Shown: one piece after another, positions 14,488-23,990 of the stretch | Numbering within the stretch: the first letter of the stretch is position 1 | How the letters are laid out: every line of letters begins with the position of its first letter | DNA from: Gemmataceae bacterium | GTDB taxonomy: Bacteria > Planctomycetota > Planctomycetia > Gemmatales > Gemmataceae | DNA: 64,000 nt | Assembly (NCBI GenBank): GCA_019636445.1 | Contig: JAHBXO010000005.1 | Span: 1 to 64,000 of the forward strand | Direction of reading: 5' to 3' | Position numbers and translations under genes: made by a program | Notes under the pieces: model-generated | The model's database searches: none | What the model was told of the DNA's origin: nothing | The model's input: the letters and a program-made list of their open reading frames with translations, nothing else

Positions 14488-17301
14488 ATGTCGTTTCGCC
14501 GCCTGTCAGTCCTTTCGTTGGGCGCGGGCCTGGTCGCCCTCGCCGCCGGCACCGCCACCAGTCAAGGCCCCCCGCCGATGGCACCGATGCCGCCTGCGGC
14601 CGCCGCGGCCGAGAAGAAGTTCCCCGACTTCGACACCGTCGTGAAGGGCGCCAAAGTCTCGGAGGGCCTCTTCACGCTCCACCACAAGGACGAGCACGTC
14701 TATGCCGAAATCGGCATGATGCAGTTCGACAAGCCGTACCTGCTGCCGATCTCGGTGGTGCGCGGGGCGGGCATCGGCGGCAGCACGCTGAACTTCTCCG
14801 AACAGTGGGTCGTCGCGTTCAAGCGAGTCGGCGACAAGGTCCATTTCGTGCGGCGCAACGTGCGATTCACGGCGAAGCCCGGCACGCCGGCGGCGAAGGC
14901 GGTCGAGACGACCTACACCGACAGCGTGTTGATGGCGCTGCCGATCCGCACAATGAACCCGCTCAAAGGCACGGTCGTCATCGACCTCAACCCGATCTTC
15001 TTCTCCGATCTCGGCGAGTTCGGCCTCGGCATGCTGGACCCGTCACGCACGACCTGGGGCAAGGTCAAATCGTTCAAGAAGAATGTGGAACTCCAGGTGC
15101 AGGCCACCTTCGTGGGCGGACGGCGCCGCAGCATGATGACCACCGGCGACGACGTGATCGACAGCCGCGGCGTGACCGTGACGGTGCAGTACGGCCTGTG
15201 CGAACTGCCCGACCCCGGCTACCAACCACGTCACGCCGACCACCGCGTCGGTCACTTCCTCACCGCCGTCAAGGACTTCTCCCGCGACAATCCGGACACC
15301 AGCTTCGTGCGCATGATCAATCGCTGGCGGTTGGACCGGCCGGCCGGCGCCCCGCCGTGGAAGGAGGGCGGCAAGCTGGTGCCGCCGGTGAAACCGATTG
15401 TGTACTGGATCGAGAACTCCGTGCCCGATGAATACCGCACGGCGGTACGAGAAGGCATCCTCGAATGGAACAAGGCGTTCGAGAAGGTCGGCTTCAAAAA
15501 CGCAATCGAGGTGCGGCAGCAGGAGGCCGGCGAGTTCGACCCGGAGGACGTGACCTACAGCACGTTCCGCTGGATCGCTTCGGACGTGCCGTTCGCCATC
15601 GGGCCAAGCCGGGCGAACCCGTTCACGGGCGAGATCATGGATGCCGACATCCTGTTCGATGCCAGCTACATCCAGGTCTACAAACAGGAGCAGCGGCTCT
15701 TCCGCGACGACAAGGGCCGGTTGATCGAACCCGCGAGCGAGATCCGTGCGGCACAGAAGGGCTGGGACATCCCGCTGCACCCGCTGGCATTTCGCGGCAG
15801 CCCGCTCGACTGGAACGACCGGGACGAACAACTCCCCGTTTCGCGGGAAACACGGACGCTCCAGCGCCAGCATGCGATCCTCAACGGTTACTGCCAGTGC
15901 GCCGCCCACAAGCGGGGCGAGTTGGCGTTGGCGGCGTTCGGCCTCGCGATGCAAGCCGGCCTGAAGGAAGGCGAACGGGTGCCGGACGAACTGCTCCAAC
16001 AGGCCGTCAAGGAAGTGGTCATGCACGAGGTCGGCCACACGCTTGGCCTGCGGCACAACTTCAAGGCCAGCACGATGCTGCCCAACGACAAACTCCACGA
16101 TACGTCGATCACGCGCAAGCAGGGCCTCGTCGGCAGCGTGATGGACTACAACCCGGCGAACATCGCCCCGCCCGGCGTGAAGCAGGGCGACTACTTTACC
16201 ACCACGCTCGGGCCATACGACTACTGGGCCATCGAGTACGCCTACAAGCCGCTCACCGGCGGGACCGAGGGCGAAGTGGTCGAGTTGAAGAAGATCGCGA
16301 GCAAGGTCGCCGATCCGAACCTCGTTTACGGCACGGACGACGACGTCATCGGCAGCGCCGACCCGTTCATCAACCGCTGGGACATGGGTGCCGATCCGAT
16401 GCAGTTCGGCAAAGAGCGCATGCTCATCGCGCAGGCGATGCTCGGCAAGCTTGCCGACAAGGCCGTCGACAACGGCGAGAGCTACGCCCGCCTCCGCCTC
16501 GCTTTCAACATGGCCATGCGGGCCTACGGCGACGCCGCGTACCTCACCGCCCGCCACGTTGGCGGCATCGTCGTCAACCGCGACTTCAAGGGCGACCCGA
16601 ACGGCCGCGATCCGCTCGTGCCGGTGAAGTCCGAGAAGCAGCGCGACGCCCTGAAGTTCCTGCAGGAGAACATCCTGTCGGATAAATCCTTCAACTTCCC
16701 GCCCGAACTGCTCCGCAAACTCGCGACCGAGAAATGGACGCATTGGGGCACGCGCATGGCGATCGGCAGTGGTGAATACCCGGTGAACCAGCGCGTGCTC
16801 GCGATCCAGGAGACGGTGCTGGACGAACTGCTCGACCCGGCGACGCTCGCACGCATCCAGAACTCGGCGAGGCTCGTGAAGCCCGAAGACAAGCCGCTCG
16901 CCATTGCGGAAGTTTTCCGCGGCCTCACCGACGCGATCTTCGCCGACCTGCCGGCCGACGGCAAGCCGGCGACCGCGAGGTCGTCCGTCACGACGCGCAA
17001 CCTCCAGCGCGCCTACCTCGGCCGCTTGGCCGGGATGGTCGTCGGCCCGAAAGACGACGGCAGCGGCTTCCTGATCCTGCTTAGCGGATCCAGCGACACG
17101 CCGCCGGACGCGAAGAGCCTGGCCCGGAAGCACCTCCGCGACATCGGCAAGCGGATCGACGAAACGCTCAAGATCGACGACGCCGCGGCGAAGAAGGTGG
17201 AAGGCAAGCCGATGGACGACGCGGCGCGGGCGTTCCTTGAAGAATCGAAGGACCGCATCGCCAAGATCCTCAACGCGACCGTGACGGCGAACGAACCGTG
17301 A
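14488..17301 (+). CDS. Secreted zinc metalloprotease (DUF5117/DUF4953 type)
   Basis: The 937-residue protein has a signal peptide (RRLSVLSLGAGLVALAAGTA). An N-terminal DUF5117-like region with FTLHHKDEHVYAEI is followed by a metzincin-like catalytic domain: VVMHEVGHTLGLRHNFKAS near residue 515 gives HExxHxxGxxH with three zinc-binding His and the catalytic Glu, and VMDYNPANIAPP near residue 550 supplies the Met-turn. Length and order match the large DUF4953 metalloproteases found in planctomycetes and Bacteroidetes. The protein is probably periplasmic or exported; the target is unknown. The ATG at 14488 is chosen because the signal peptide begins there. The next gene starts on GTGA overlapping its stop. 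Confidence 0.88.
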   Translation: MSFRRLSVLSLGAGLVALAAGTATSQGPPPMAPMPPAAAAAEKKFPDFDTVVKGAKVSEGLFTLHHKDEHVYAEIGMMQFDKPYLLPISVVRGAGIGGSTLNFSEQWVVAFKRVGDKVHFVRRNVRFTAKPGTPAAKAVETTYTDSVLMALPIRTMNPLKGTVVIDLNPIFFSDLGEFGLGMLDPSRTTWGKVKSFKKNVELQVQATFVGGRRRSMMTTGDDVIDSRGVTVTVQYGLCELPDPGYQPRHADHRVGHFLTAVKDFSRDNPDTSFVRMINRWRLDRPAGAPPWKEGGKLVPPVKPIVYWIENSVPDEYRTAVREGILEWNKAFEKVGFKNAIEVRQQEAGEFDPEDVTYSTFRWIASDVPFAIGPSRANPFTGEIMDADILFDASYIQVYKQEQRLFRDDKGRLIEPASEIRAAQKGWDIPLHPLAFRGSPLDWNDRDEQLPVSRETRTLQRQHAILNGYCQCAAHKRGELALAAFGLAMQAGLKEGERVPDELLQQAVKEVVMHEVGHTLGLRHNFKASTMLPNDKLHDTSITRKQGLVGSVMDYNPANIAPPGVKQGDYFTTTLGPYDYWAIEYAYKPLTGGTEGEVVELKKIASKVADPNLVYGTDDDVIGSADPFINRWDMGADPMQFGKERMLIAQAMLGKLADKAVDNGESYARLRLAFNMAMRAYGDAAYLTARHVGGIVVNRDFKGDPNGRDPLVPVKSEKQRDALKFLQENILSDKSFNFPPELLRKLATEKWTHWGTRMAIGSGEYPVNQRVLAIQETVLDELLDPATLARIQNSARLVKPEDKPLAIAEVFRGLTDAIFADLPADGKPATARSSVTTRNLQRAYLGRLAGMVVGPKDDGSGFLILLSGSSDTPPDAKSLARKHLRDIGKRIDETLKIDDAAAKKVEGKPMDDAARAFLEESKDRIAKILNATVTANEP

Positions 17302-17645
17302 GTGGTCTCTTGCTCAGCGACGACCTGATCTTCACCAGCCGCATCCTCGCGACGGCCCGCGCCCACGGCCTCGCGATGACGGCGGCCAAGACGCAGGATG
17401 CGCTGCTGGCGAAGACGAAGGACGCGCCGCCGACCGGCGTGATCCTCGATTTGCACAACCCGACGCTGGATTTGTCGGCGCTGTTGTCTGAATTGAAATC
17501 GCTCGGAACCCGCGTGATCGCCTACGGTTCGCACGTGGACGCCGAACGCTTGAAGGCGGCGCGGGCGACGGGCTGCGACCTCGTGCTGCCGCGCAGCGCG
17601 TTCGTCGAGAAGTTGGAGAACGAGTTGAACAATTGGTTGAGTTGA
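17298..17645 (+). CDS. Small receiver-like protein, unrecognised
   Basis: This 115-residue cytoplasmic protein starts with GTG overlapping the metalloprotease stop (GTGA). Its alternating pattern LLLSDDLIFTSRIL, GVILDLHNPTLD, TRVIAYGSHVDAERLKAA and CDLVLPRSAFVEKLENEL follows the beta-alpha repeats of a response-regulator receiver, with an Asp at the end of strand 3. The final conserved Lys appears as Arg, so it may be a pseudo-receiver. There is no output domain or kinase nearby. The function is unknown; the overlap suggests translation coupled to the protease. Confidence 0.6.
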   Translation: MSGLLLSDDLIFTSRILATARAHGLAMTAAKTQDALLAKTKDAPPTGVILDLHNPTLDLSALLSELKSLGTRVIAYGSHVDAERLKAARATGCDLVLPRSAFVEKLENELNNWLS

Positions 17646-17649
17646 TTTC

Positions 17650-17704
17650 CAGCCCGGAGCGCGAGCGACGGGCGAGCCACGCCCGTCGCATACGCTCCGG
17701 GCTG
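17650..17704. repeat. REP-like double-stem palindrome
   Basis: The outer arms CAGCCCGGAGCG and CGCTCCGGGCTG (12 bp, perfect) enclose an inner stem CGACGGGC/GCCCGTCG. It starts four bases after the stop of the receiver-like gene and ends 22 bases before the permease start. It may be a terminator or a repetitive extragenic palindrome. Confidence 0.65.
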
Positions 17705-17726
17705 TCCATCTCCTGTCGAGTGTTTC

Positions 17727-19529
17727 ATGTTGATGTTCTTCCCCCGCCTCGCCTACCGCCTCGCGAAGTTGCTCGTGAAGGCCCTGCTCACGATGTTCGT
17801 GCTGGGCCTGTCGCTGTTGCCGCTTTCCGTCCTCCTGCTCGCCGTGCCCGCGTTCATCTCGCAGGAATCGGTGCTCGAAGACACGACCGCCGGCAAGCGA
17901 TCGTTCCTGCGGAACATGATCAAGCGATGCTTCGCACTCCTGACCGGCTTGATCGTACTCGTGACGCTCGTCGCCGTCTCCGTCGAAGCCGTCAGCCGGG
18001 TCCCCTTGCCGGAGAAGGGTTCTTTCGGGGTCATCGCCCGCTTCTTCACACCCGCCGTCGGCGACTTCATGGGCAAGACCCAACGCGAGCGCGAACAGAA
18101 TCTCTCCAAGCTCCCGCCCGACGTGCAGAAGTTTCTCAAAACCCCGCTCCACGAGAAGCTCCCGCCCGCGATGATCGAACATTGGCCATTCGTCATCCTC
18201 GGCGTTTACGCCTTCGATTTGCTCATCCTCGTCTTCATCGGCAAGGTGCCGCTCGCCTACAACCTCCGCAACGTCCGCGTGCGATGGAAGACGAACGCCA
18301 TGACGGCCGTATCCTTCACCGCCGTCATCGCGCTCCTCACGTTCCTGCTCGCCTTCGTCAACGGCATGAACAACCTGACGGAGAACAGCGGCGTCCCCGG
18401 CAACGTCTTCGTGCTCTCCGACGGTTCGACCGACGAAATCTTCAGCAACTTGGGTTATGGCGACCTCGACAACGTCGAGCGCGTCGTCGTGGACCTCGAC
18501 GAAAAGGATCGCGTGCTGAAGACCCCCGTGCGCGTCAAGACGATCGAGCGCGACGGCAAGCCAGTCGCGCTCGCCAGCCGCGAGACCTACTACGCGATCA
18601 ACATGCCGGTGCCGAACTCGAACCCGCCGCGGCGGCGCTTCGTGCAGGTGCGCAGCCAGGAGGATTCCGAGGTCGCGGCCGCGGTGCACAACATCCAGCT
18701 CTATCCGGGCGGGAAGTGGTTCCGCGCCGCCGGTGTGAACGACAAGAGCCAGATCGAGTGCGTGCTGGGCGAAGGGATCGCCGGCGTGCTCGGCGAGGAT
18801 AACCCCGGCAAGAAGCCGCTAAAGCCCGGCGACGTCTTCACGCTCGGCGAAGTCGAGTGGGTCGTCACCGGCATCATGAAGAGCGAAGGAACCACCTTCG
18901 GCAGCGAAATCTGGGTGAAGCGCTTCAGCCGCATCTACGCCCCGTTCGGCAAGGAGAAGTACACGACGCTCGTGCTGCGCACCGAGCAGGACACGCGCGA
19001 GGCCTCCCGCGCCATGGCGCACCACCTCAGCACCCGCTACACGCAACAGAAGCTCAAAGCCTTCTCCGAACCCGACTACTACGCCGAGTTGACCAAGACG
19101 AACAACTTCTTCCTGACGGCCATCATCGTCGTCTGCGTGGTCATGGCCATCGGCGGCGTCTTCGGCATGATGACGACGATGTTCGCGTCCATCGCTCAGC
19201 GCATCCGCGACATCGGCGTTCTCCGCCTGCTCGGCTTCAAGCGCTGGCAGGTGATGGTGTCGTTCATGCTCGAATCGCTGACCATCGCGATCATCGGCGG
19301 CGCGCTCGGCTGCCTCGTCGCCTACGTGCTCGCCGACGGCAAGGCGAGCACCAGCACGCTATCCAGCGGCGGCGGCGGCCCCGGCGGCAAATCCATCGCC
19401 CTGCGCATCAACGTCGACGCCCAGGTGATGGCGATGGGCATGCTCTTCACGCTCGTGATGGGCCGCCTCGGCGGTCTGGTGCCGGCACTGTCGGCGATGC
19501 GGATGAAGGTGCTGGATTCGCTTAGGTAA
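17727..19529 (+). CDS. FtsX/MacB-type ABC transporter permease
   Basis: The 600-residue membrane protein has extra N-terminal hydrophobic segments (LLTMFVLGLSLLPLSVLLLAV and CFALLTGLIVLVTLVAVSV). After them comes a MacB-like arrangement: a membrane helix with VRVRWKTNAMTAVSFTAVIALLTF near residue 195, a periplasmic domain, then three C-terminal FtsX-domain helices with TAIIVVCVVMAIGGVFGMM, QRIRDIGVLRLLGFKRWQVM and AMRMKVLDSLR. Such permeases work with an ABC ATPase in lipoprotein or peptide export or in mechanotransmission. No ATPase gene is adjacent, so the partner is encoded elsewhere. The N-terminal extension is unusual for MacB. Confidence 0.82.
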   Translation: MLMFFPRLAYRLAKLLVKALLTMFVLGLSLLPLSVLLLAVPAFISQESVLEDTTAGKRSFLRNMIKRCFALLTGLIVLVTLVAVSVEAVSRVPLPEKGSFGVIARFFTPAVGDFMGKTQREREQNLSKLPPDVQKFLKTPLHEKLPPAMIEHWPFVILGVYAFDLLILVFIGKVPLAYNLRNVRVRWKTNAMTAVSFTAVIALLTFLLAFVNGMNNLTENSGVPGNVFVLSDGSTDEIFSNLGYGDLDNVERVVVDLDEKDRVLKTPVRVKTIERDGKPVALASRETYYAINMPVPNSNPPRRRFVQVRSQEDSEVAAAVHNIQLYPGGKWFRAAGVNDKSQIECVLGEGIAGVLGEDNPGKKPLKPGDVFTLGEVEWVVTGIMKSEGTTFGSEIWVKRFSRIYAPFGKEKYTTLVLRTEQDTREASRAMAHHLSTRYTQQKLKAFSEPDYYAELTKTNNFFLTAIIVVCVVMAIGGVFGMMTTMFASIAQRIRDIGVLRLLGFKRWQVMVSFMLESLTIAIIGGALGCLVAYVLADGKASTSTLSSGGGGPGGKSIALRINVDAQVMAMGMLFTLVMGRLGGLVPALSAMRMKVLDSLR

Positions 19530-19541
19530 TGAGGAATACTA

Positions 19542-19639
19542 TTCACCGCAGAGGACGCGGAGATCGCGGAGAGTAAACCGGTTTAAGTTTTCAAAATCAA
19601 TTCTTCTCTCTGCGATCTCCGCGTCCTCTGCGGTGAATC
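19542..19639. repeat. Long intergenic palindrome with ACCGCAGAGGACGC arms
   Basis: The arms at 19542-19574 and 19607-19639 are 33-bp inverted repeats with one mismatch that would be G.U in RNA. The spacer is AT-rich. As in the palindrome at 6777, each arm is assembled from short related purine-rich units and the element lies just after a stop codon. Similar motifs are, from memory, scattered in many environmental bacterial genomes. The function is unknown. Confidence 0.75.
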
Positions 19640-19666
19640 GGTTTTGATTTTCCTAAATCATTCCAG

Positions 19667-20929
19667 ATGAATACTCCCCCGCGTATCCGGGCCGGCATGG
19701 TCGGCCTCGGAATGATCTTCGACGAGACCTACCGACCGTTCTTCGAGCAGGTCCACAGGGAAGGACTCTTCCGCCGGGACTTCGGCCTCATCGAGGTGGA
19801 GTTGGGCGCCGTGGCGACTCGCACCGGGTCGCGGGCTGCGAAGTACCTGCCGCAGGCGCCGAAGCCGTTCGCGAACCTCGTCGGCGACGATGCGGCCGAG
19901 CGGCTGGCGAAGTCGGTCGACGTCGTCTGCGTCGCGACGCCGGACGATCGGCACTTCGCCCCAGCAAAGGCGGCACTCGCGGCGGGGAAGCACGTCCTCA
20001 TCGAGAAGCCGTCGGTCCTTTCGCTCGCGGAACTGGACGAACTCCAGGCACTCGCCGAGAAGAACGGCGTTCTTGCGAAGGTTGTCTACCACAAGCTGCT
20101 CGACCCGGACCACAAGAAGCTCCGCACGCACGTCGTCGAGGGCAACCTCAAGCACGTCAACAACGGCTATTGTTCGTTGCTGGAACCGAAGTCGATTTCG
20201 ACCGGTCAGTTCGCCGAGTGGCTGACCGGTCGGAACCCCGGCACGTACGTCGCCTGCCACTACACGAAGCTGATCGACTTCAGCTTCGGCCCCGACTGGG
20301 CGCTCGCCCGCATCGGCGCCACCGGCCAGCGCGGCCTCGTCGGCCAAGTCGACGGCAGCACTTGGGATTCCACTCAGCTTCAAGTCACCTACCGCCACCC
20401 GGACGGCCGCGAGGCGGTCTTCGACATCCACACGAGTTGGGTGACACCCGACAACTTCCCCGGCTACGTCGATCAGGAAGTCCAGTTCCGCTTCGACAAC
20501 GGCGTCTGGATCGCCCACCAACGGAAGCGCGGCGTCGAACTCACCGTCGAGGAACGTTCTCCCGGCGAGTTCAAGTACACGCCGAACTACCACTACAACG
20601 GCACGTTCGTCGAGCCGTGGGGCGAGCGCTCCCAGCGCGGCTACGGTGTCGAAGTCATCCGCCGCTTCTTCGAGGAAATCGCCTACGTCGAACATGGCGC
20701 GACCGGCGATCGGGATGCGCGCCTGAAGGCGATGCGCGCACTGCGCTACAACGACCTTTCGGCCGATCGCAACTGCGTGGCGATCGTGCAGGCGCTGGAA
20801 GCGATCCTCGCCGAACACGCCGCAGGTCGGCCCGGTTCGCTCGCCGTCGTCAACGGCGCGCACGGTGGCCTCGTCCTCGAGCACGCCGGTTCCGCCGACC
20901 GCCGCGTCCTGTACGCTCCCGCCGTCTGA
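19667..20929 (+). CDS. Gfo/Idh/MocA family oxidoreductase
   Basis: The 420-residue protein has the N-terminal Rossmann fold (IRAGMVGLGMIFDE), VVCVATPDDRHFAPAKAAL and the family signature GKHVLIEKPS (near residue 112), whose Lys is catalytic. The C-terminal part, with WGERSQRGYGVEVIRRFFEE, forms the sheet that binds the sugar or cyclitol substrate. It uses NAD(P), probably on a sugar derivative. Length is slightly above the usual 330-400. It stands alone behind the palindrome at 19542. Confidence 0.88.
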   Translation: MNTPPRIRAGMVGLGMIFDETYRPFFEQVHREGLFRRDFGLIEVELGAVATRTGSRAAKYLPQAPKPFANLVGDDAAERLAKSVDVVCVATPDDRHFAPAKAALAAGKHVLIEKPSVLSLAELDELQALAEKNGVLAKVVYHKLLDPDHKKLRTHVVEGNLKHVNNGYCSLLEPKSISTGQFAEWLTGRNPGTYVACHYTKLIDFSFGPDWALARIGATGQRGLVGQVDGSTWDSTQLQVTYRHPDGREAVFDIHTSWVTPDNFPGYVDQEVQFRFDNGVWIAHQRKRGVELTVEERSPGEFKYTPNYHYNGTFVEPWGERSQRGYGVEVIRRFFEEIAYVEHGATGDRDARLKAMRALRYNDLSADRNCVAIVQALEAILAEHAAGRPGSLAVVNGAHGGLVLEHAGSADRRVLYAPAV

Positions 20930-21004
20930 AATCGAAGTCGCCGACAGGCGAAGCAATCTGGTAGACTGACGGAAACGAGTTCCGCCGCGGTGCCGACATT
21001 CGCC

Positions 21005-23437
21005 ATGCCGCCCACCACCGAATATTTCTTTTCGACGAAGCCGGCGTACCCGTGGTCGGAGTACCCGCTGGGCCTGCCGGCGCTTGGCTTCCTCGCGGTA
21101 CTGCTCGTCGGACTCACGCTTTGGACCTATTTCAAACATCCCGCCGCGTCGCGCAAGCGCGTCGCCATCATCCTTGGCCTGCGCTTGCTCGCGCTCGTTA
21201 TCGCCCTCCTCACGGCCGTGCGGCCGAGCGTCGGCATTCAGGAAGACCCCAAGGTCCCCTCTGTCCTCGTCATCGGCATCGACCTCTCGGAAAGCATGAC
21301 GATCGCCGACGAGTTCAACAGCCAGTCGCGCATCGCCGCCGTGCGGAAGATCCTGGAGAAGTGCGAGCCGACGCTCGAGGAGATGCGGACCGAGCAGAAC
21401 GTGAACGTCGTGTTCTACGGCTTCGGCCGGACCGACTTCGCCGAGGCGACGGGGCTGTACGACCCGAAGCTTCCCGCCGACGCCAAGCGATCCGACTACG
21501 GCGCGTACCTCAGCCGCACCTTCGAGAAGTGGCAGACGGAGCGTTTCCTGCGGTCGCACCTGATCGTCGGCGACGGGGCGGACAACGGCACGACCTACGC
21601 CGCGCAGTCGGAAGCGGCCCGCTGGCGCGCCCTCGCCCCGCTGCACACCTTCTCCACCGGCTCGAAGACCACGCCGCCAACCGCGAAGGACGTCGCCGTC
21701 GTCGCCGTGTCGGCCGATCCGTCCCCGGTGCCCATCAAGCAGAAGCTCATTATCAAGGTCGTCGCGAACGCCTTCGGCTTCGCTGGCGCGACCGTGCCCG
21801 TGATCGTGAAGTTCAACGACCAGGAGATCGCGAAGGAGCGCCGGGTCCTGCAAAAGGATGCCGGAAACGAGATCGAGATCGAGGTGAAGGCGCCCGACAC
21901 GCCCGGCGAGATCCGCGTGAAGGTCGAGATCCCCGTCGAGAGCGTGCCCGGCGACGCGAACCCGGCGAACAACTCGGTCGAAACGTATCTCACAGTGACT
22001 AAGGAAGGCCTGCGCATCCTGATGATCGACCGGCACAGCCACGAGATGACCCTGACGAGCGACGTGCTGCGGGCGGACAAACGGTTCGATTTCGTGCGCG
22101 TGCTGCGCGAAGGGGCCGACCCGGCGACACCGGACGAGCGGCAGCTCTTCGACTTCGAGAACGTCGCCTACGACGTGATCGTGATCGGCAATATCTCACG
22201 CCGGCAGTTGGAGGCGATCGACCCGGCGCTGCCCGCGAAGATCCGCGAGCAGGTGGAGAAGAAGGGCGTCGGGTTGCTCTTCGGCGCTGGGGACGCGAGC
22301 TACGCCGGCGACCCGAACCGCCCGCTCGACAACGGCTGGAAAGGCTCGGCGCTCGAAGGCCTCATCCCCGTCAGCCTCGTGAACTTCCCGACGCTACCCG
22401 ATTCGATTTACAAGGACGACGCCAAACGCTTCCAGTGCGTGCCGACGGTGGACGGCTTGAAGTTCCTGTTCAAGGTGGCCGGCGAGACGAGCGCGGAGAC
22501 GTGGGACAAGCTGAACGCGCCAGGCATCCCGAACAGCCGGCTCAACGGCGTGAGCAAGCTCGGCCTGCCGAAGCCCGGCGCGACGGTGTTCGCGATCGGC
22601 TCGGACGACGCCCGCACGCTCGTGCCGGCCGGGATCGTGCCGAACCAGGTGAAGCCGCCATACCTCCTCGTTGGCTGGCAGGTCGGCGACGGGAACCGCG
22701 GCCGCGTGTTGGCGTGGGGCGGGATGAACACGCGGCTGTGGAAGTCGTTCGGCCGGCGCGCCGTGCCGCCGACGCGCGAGGGGTTCGAAGTGCACTCTCA
22801 GTTCTGGCGCCGGCTGATGCTCTACCTCGCGCACCAGGAGGAGGACGAGGGCGCCGCGTACGCGCGGCCGGAGTTCCGCCGCCTGCCGGTGAACGGGAAG
22901 CAGACGGTGAAGGTGGGCCTGCGGACGGCAACGGGTGTGGACGCGACCGATCCGAAGTTCGACGTGCGGATCGTGGCGCCGGGGCAGAAGCCGGAGGAGG
23001 GCCAGCCGGCACAGGCGCTGGCGGACCCGAAGGACGGGTACAAGGTGGTGTTCGAGCCGAAACTCGCGGGCGAGTACACGGTGGTGCTGAAGGCGGAGGG
23101 GAAGGACGCGGCCGGGAAGGAATTGAAGGGGGACGCGACGGCGCGGTTCCTGTCGTACCCCGATACGTCCGACGAGATGCTTCGGGCGGCAGCGGACCAC
23201 GACTACCTGGAGAAGCTCGCGAAAGCGGGCGGCGGCAAGGCATACCGGTTGGACGACCTACCGGGCTACCTAAAGGAGTTGAAGGGCCAGCCGGTGACGA
23301 CCGTGAAGCCGAAGCCTCGCTTCCTGCCCGACTGGCGGCGGAACCACTCGCATGGCTTCCTGACCGGCTGGCTGGTGGCATTCGCCGCTGTGCTGGCGAC
23401 CGAGTGGGGGCTAAGAAGGTTGTGGGGGATGGCGTGA
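21005..23437 (+). CDS. Large membrane protein with von Willebrand A-like domain
   Basis: This 810-residue protein has two N-terminal membrane helices (LPALGFLAVLLVGLTLWTYF and LGLRLLALVIALLTAV) and one C-terminal helix (GFLTGWLVAFAAVLATEWG). A VWA-like domain begins VLVIGIDLSESMTIAD, where DLSES matches the metal-site DxSxS. A glutamine-amidotransferase-like region follows, with LRILMIDRHSHEM and GVGLLFGAGDASYAG. This architecture is common in planctomycetes and resembles BatA/DUF4159-type envelope proteins. The function is unknown. An in-frame GTG at 20990 is an alternative start. Confidence 0.78.
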   Translation: MPPTTEYFFSTKPAYPWSEYPLGLPALGFLAVLLVGLTLWTYFKHPAASRKRVAIILGLRLLALVIALLTAVRPSVGIQEDPKVPSVLVIGIDLSESMTIADEFNSQSRIAAVRKILEKCEPTLEEMRTEQNVNVVFYGFGRTDFAEATGLYDPKLPADAKRSDYGAYLSRTFEKWQTERFLRSHLIVGDGADNGTTYAAQSEAARWRALAPLHTFSTGSKTTPPTAKDVAVVAVSADPSPVPIKQKLIIKVVANAFGFAGATVPVIVKFNDQEIAKERRVLQKDAGNEIEIEVKAPDTPGEIRVKVEIPVESVPGDANPANNSVETYLTVTKEGLRILMIDRHSHEMTLTSDVLRADKRFDFVRVLREGADPATPDERQLFDFENVAYDVIVIGNISRRQLEAIDPALPAKIREQVEKKGVGLLFGAGDASYAGDPNRPLDNGWKGSALEGLIPVSLVNFPTLPDSIYKDDAKRFQCVPTVDGLKFLFKVAGETSAETWDKLNAPGIPNSRLNGVSKLGLPKPGATVFAIGSDDARTLVPAGIVPNQVKPPYLLVGWQVGDGNRGRVLAWGGMNTRLWKSFGRRAVPPTREGFEVHSQFWRRLMLYLAHQEEDEGAAYARPEFRRLPVNGKQTVKVGLRTATGVDATDPKFDVRIVAPGQKPEEGQPAQALADPKDGYKVVFEPKLAGEYTVVLKAEGKDAAGKELKGDATARFLSYPDTSDEMLRAAADHDYLEKLAKAGGGKAYRLDDLPGYLKELKGQPVTTVKPKPRFLPDWRRNHSHGFLTGWLVAFAAVLATEWGLRRLWGMA

Positions 23438-23438
23438 C

Positions 23439-23882
23439 GTGGAATACCGCCCGCCAGTGGCGTTCTCGGTGATGGTCCTGGTCGGGCTCGCGGGCTATGT
23501 CGGCTGTCTTGTCCGGCACTTCTGCATGTGCGGCCACATGTTCCATCGGGAACACATTCGCTGGTGGGATTACCCGATCGACGGCGTATGGATCGTGGGG
23601 TTCGGAGCCGCAGCCGTCTACGCGGTCTTTCGAATGAAGGTCCGCAGTCTGTTCCCCGCCGCGATCCTCGTGCTCCTGATCCTCAGCCGATTGTTCCTGG
23701 CCCACACGATGGGTATCTCCATCGCGTGCTTCGAGGCTCCGGTGTCGATCGTACTCTTCATCATCTGCGGTTTCACGCTCTTCGATCGTCTCGTCGGAGG
23801 TGAGCCGCCATACGACCCCTCGGGACTCCCGAAAGCTGTAGCCAACGAAGGCAATTCGACCACAAACCATTCATCGCCATGA
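23439..23882 (+). CDS. Small membrane protein, unrecognised
   Basis: The 147-residue protein starts at GTG one base after the stop of the VWA protein gene, so it is probably translated with it. Four hydrophobic stretches are visible: FSVMVLVGLAGYVGCLV, GVWIVGFGAAAVYAVF, FPAAILVLLILSRLFLA and VSIVLFIICGFTLFD. The Cys/His-rich loop HFCMCGHMFHREHIRW lies between the first two. No family is recognised. The ATG at 23879 overlapping its stop opens only a 21-codon frame and is not called. Confidence 0.6.
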   Translation: MEYRPPVAFSVMVLVGLAGYVGCLVRHFCMCGHMFHREHIRWWDYPIDGVWIVGFGAAAVYAVFRMKVRSLFPAAILVLLILSRLFLAHTMGISIACFEAPVSIVLFIICGFTLFDRLVGGEPPYDPSGLPKAVANEGNSTTNHSSP

Positions 23883-23990
23883 AGAGCCTTGAGAGCAGTA
23901 TGTCGACCGAAGAGCGATGGGAAGCGTTCTGCGAACCCGGCTGAATGATCGAACACCTTGGACTCGCCGTACCTTGCGGCGGGCTGACGC

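Noticed and set aside
15043..17133. Antisense frame of 696 codons
   Set aside because: It lies opposite the zinc metalloprotease and shows no motif; it is a third-position GC shadow.
19658..22042. Long antisense frame of 794 codons
   Set aside because: It opposes two well-supported genes (oxidoreductase and VWA protein) and has the Arg/Asp/Val-rich composition typical of antisense frames in GC-rich DNA.
23879..23944. 21-codon frame overlapping the stop of the membrane protein gene by ATGA
   Set aside because: It is too short to support, without any recognised motif; the overlap may be chance.
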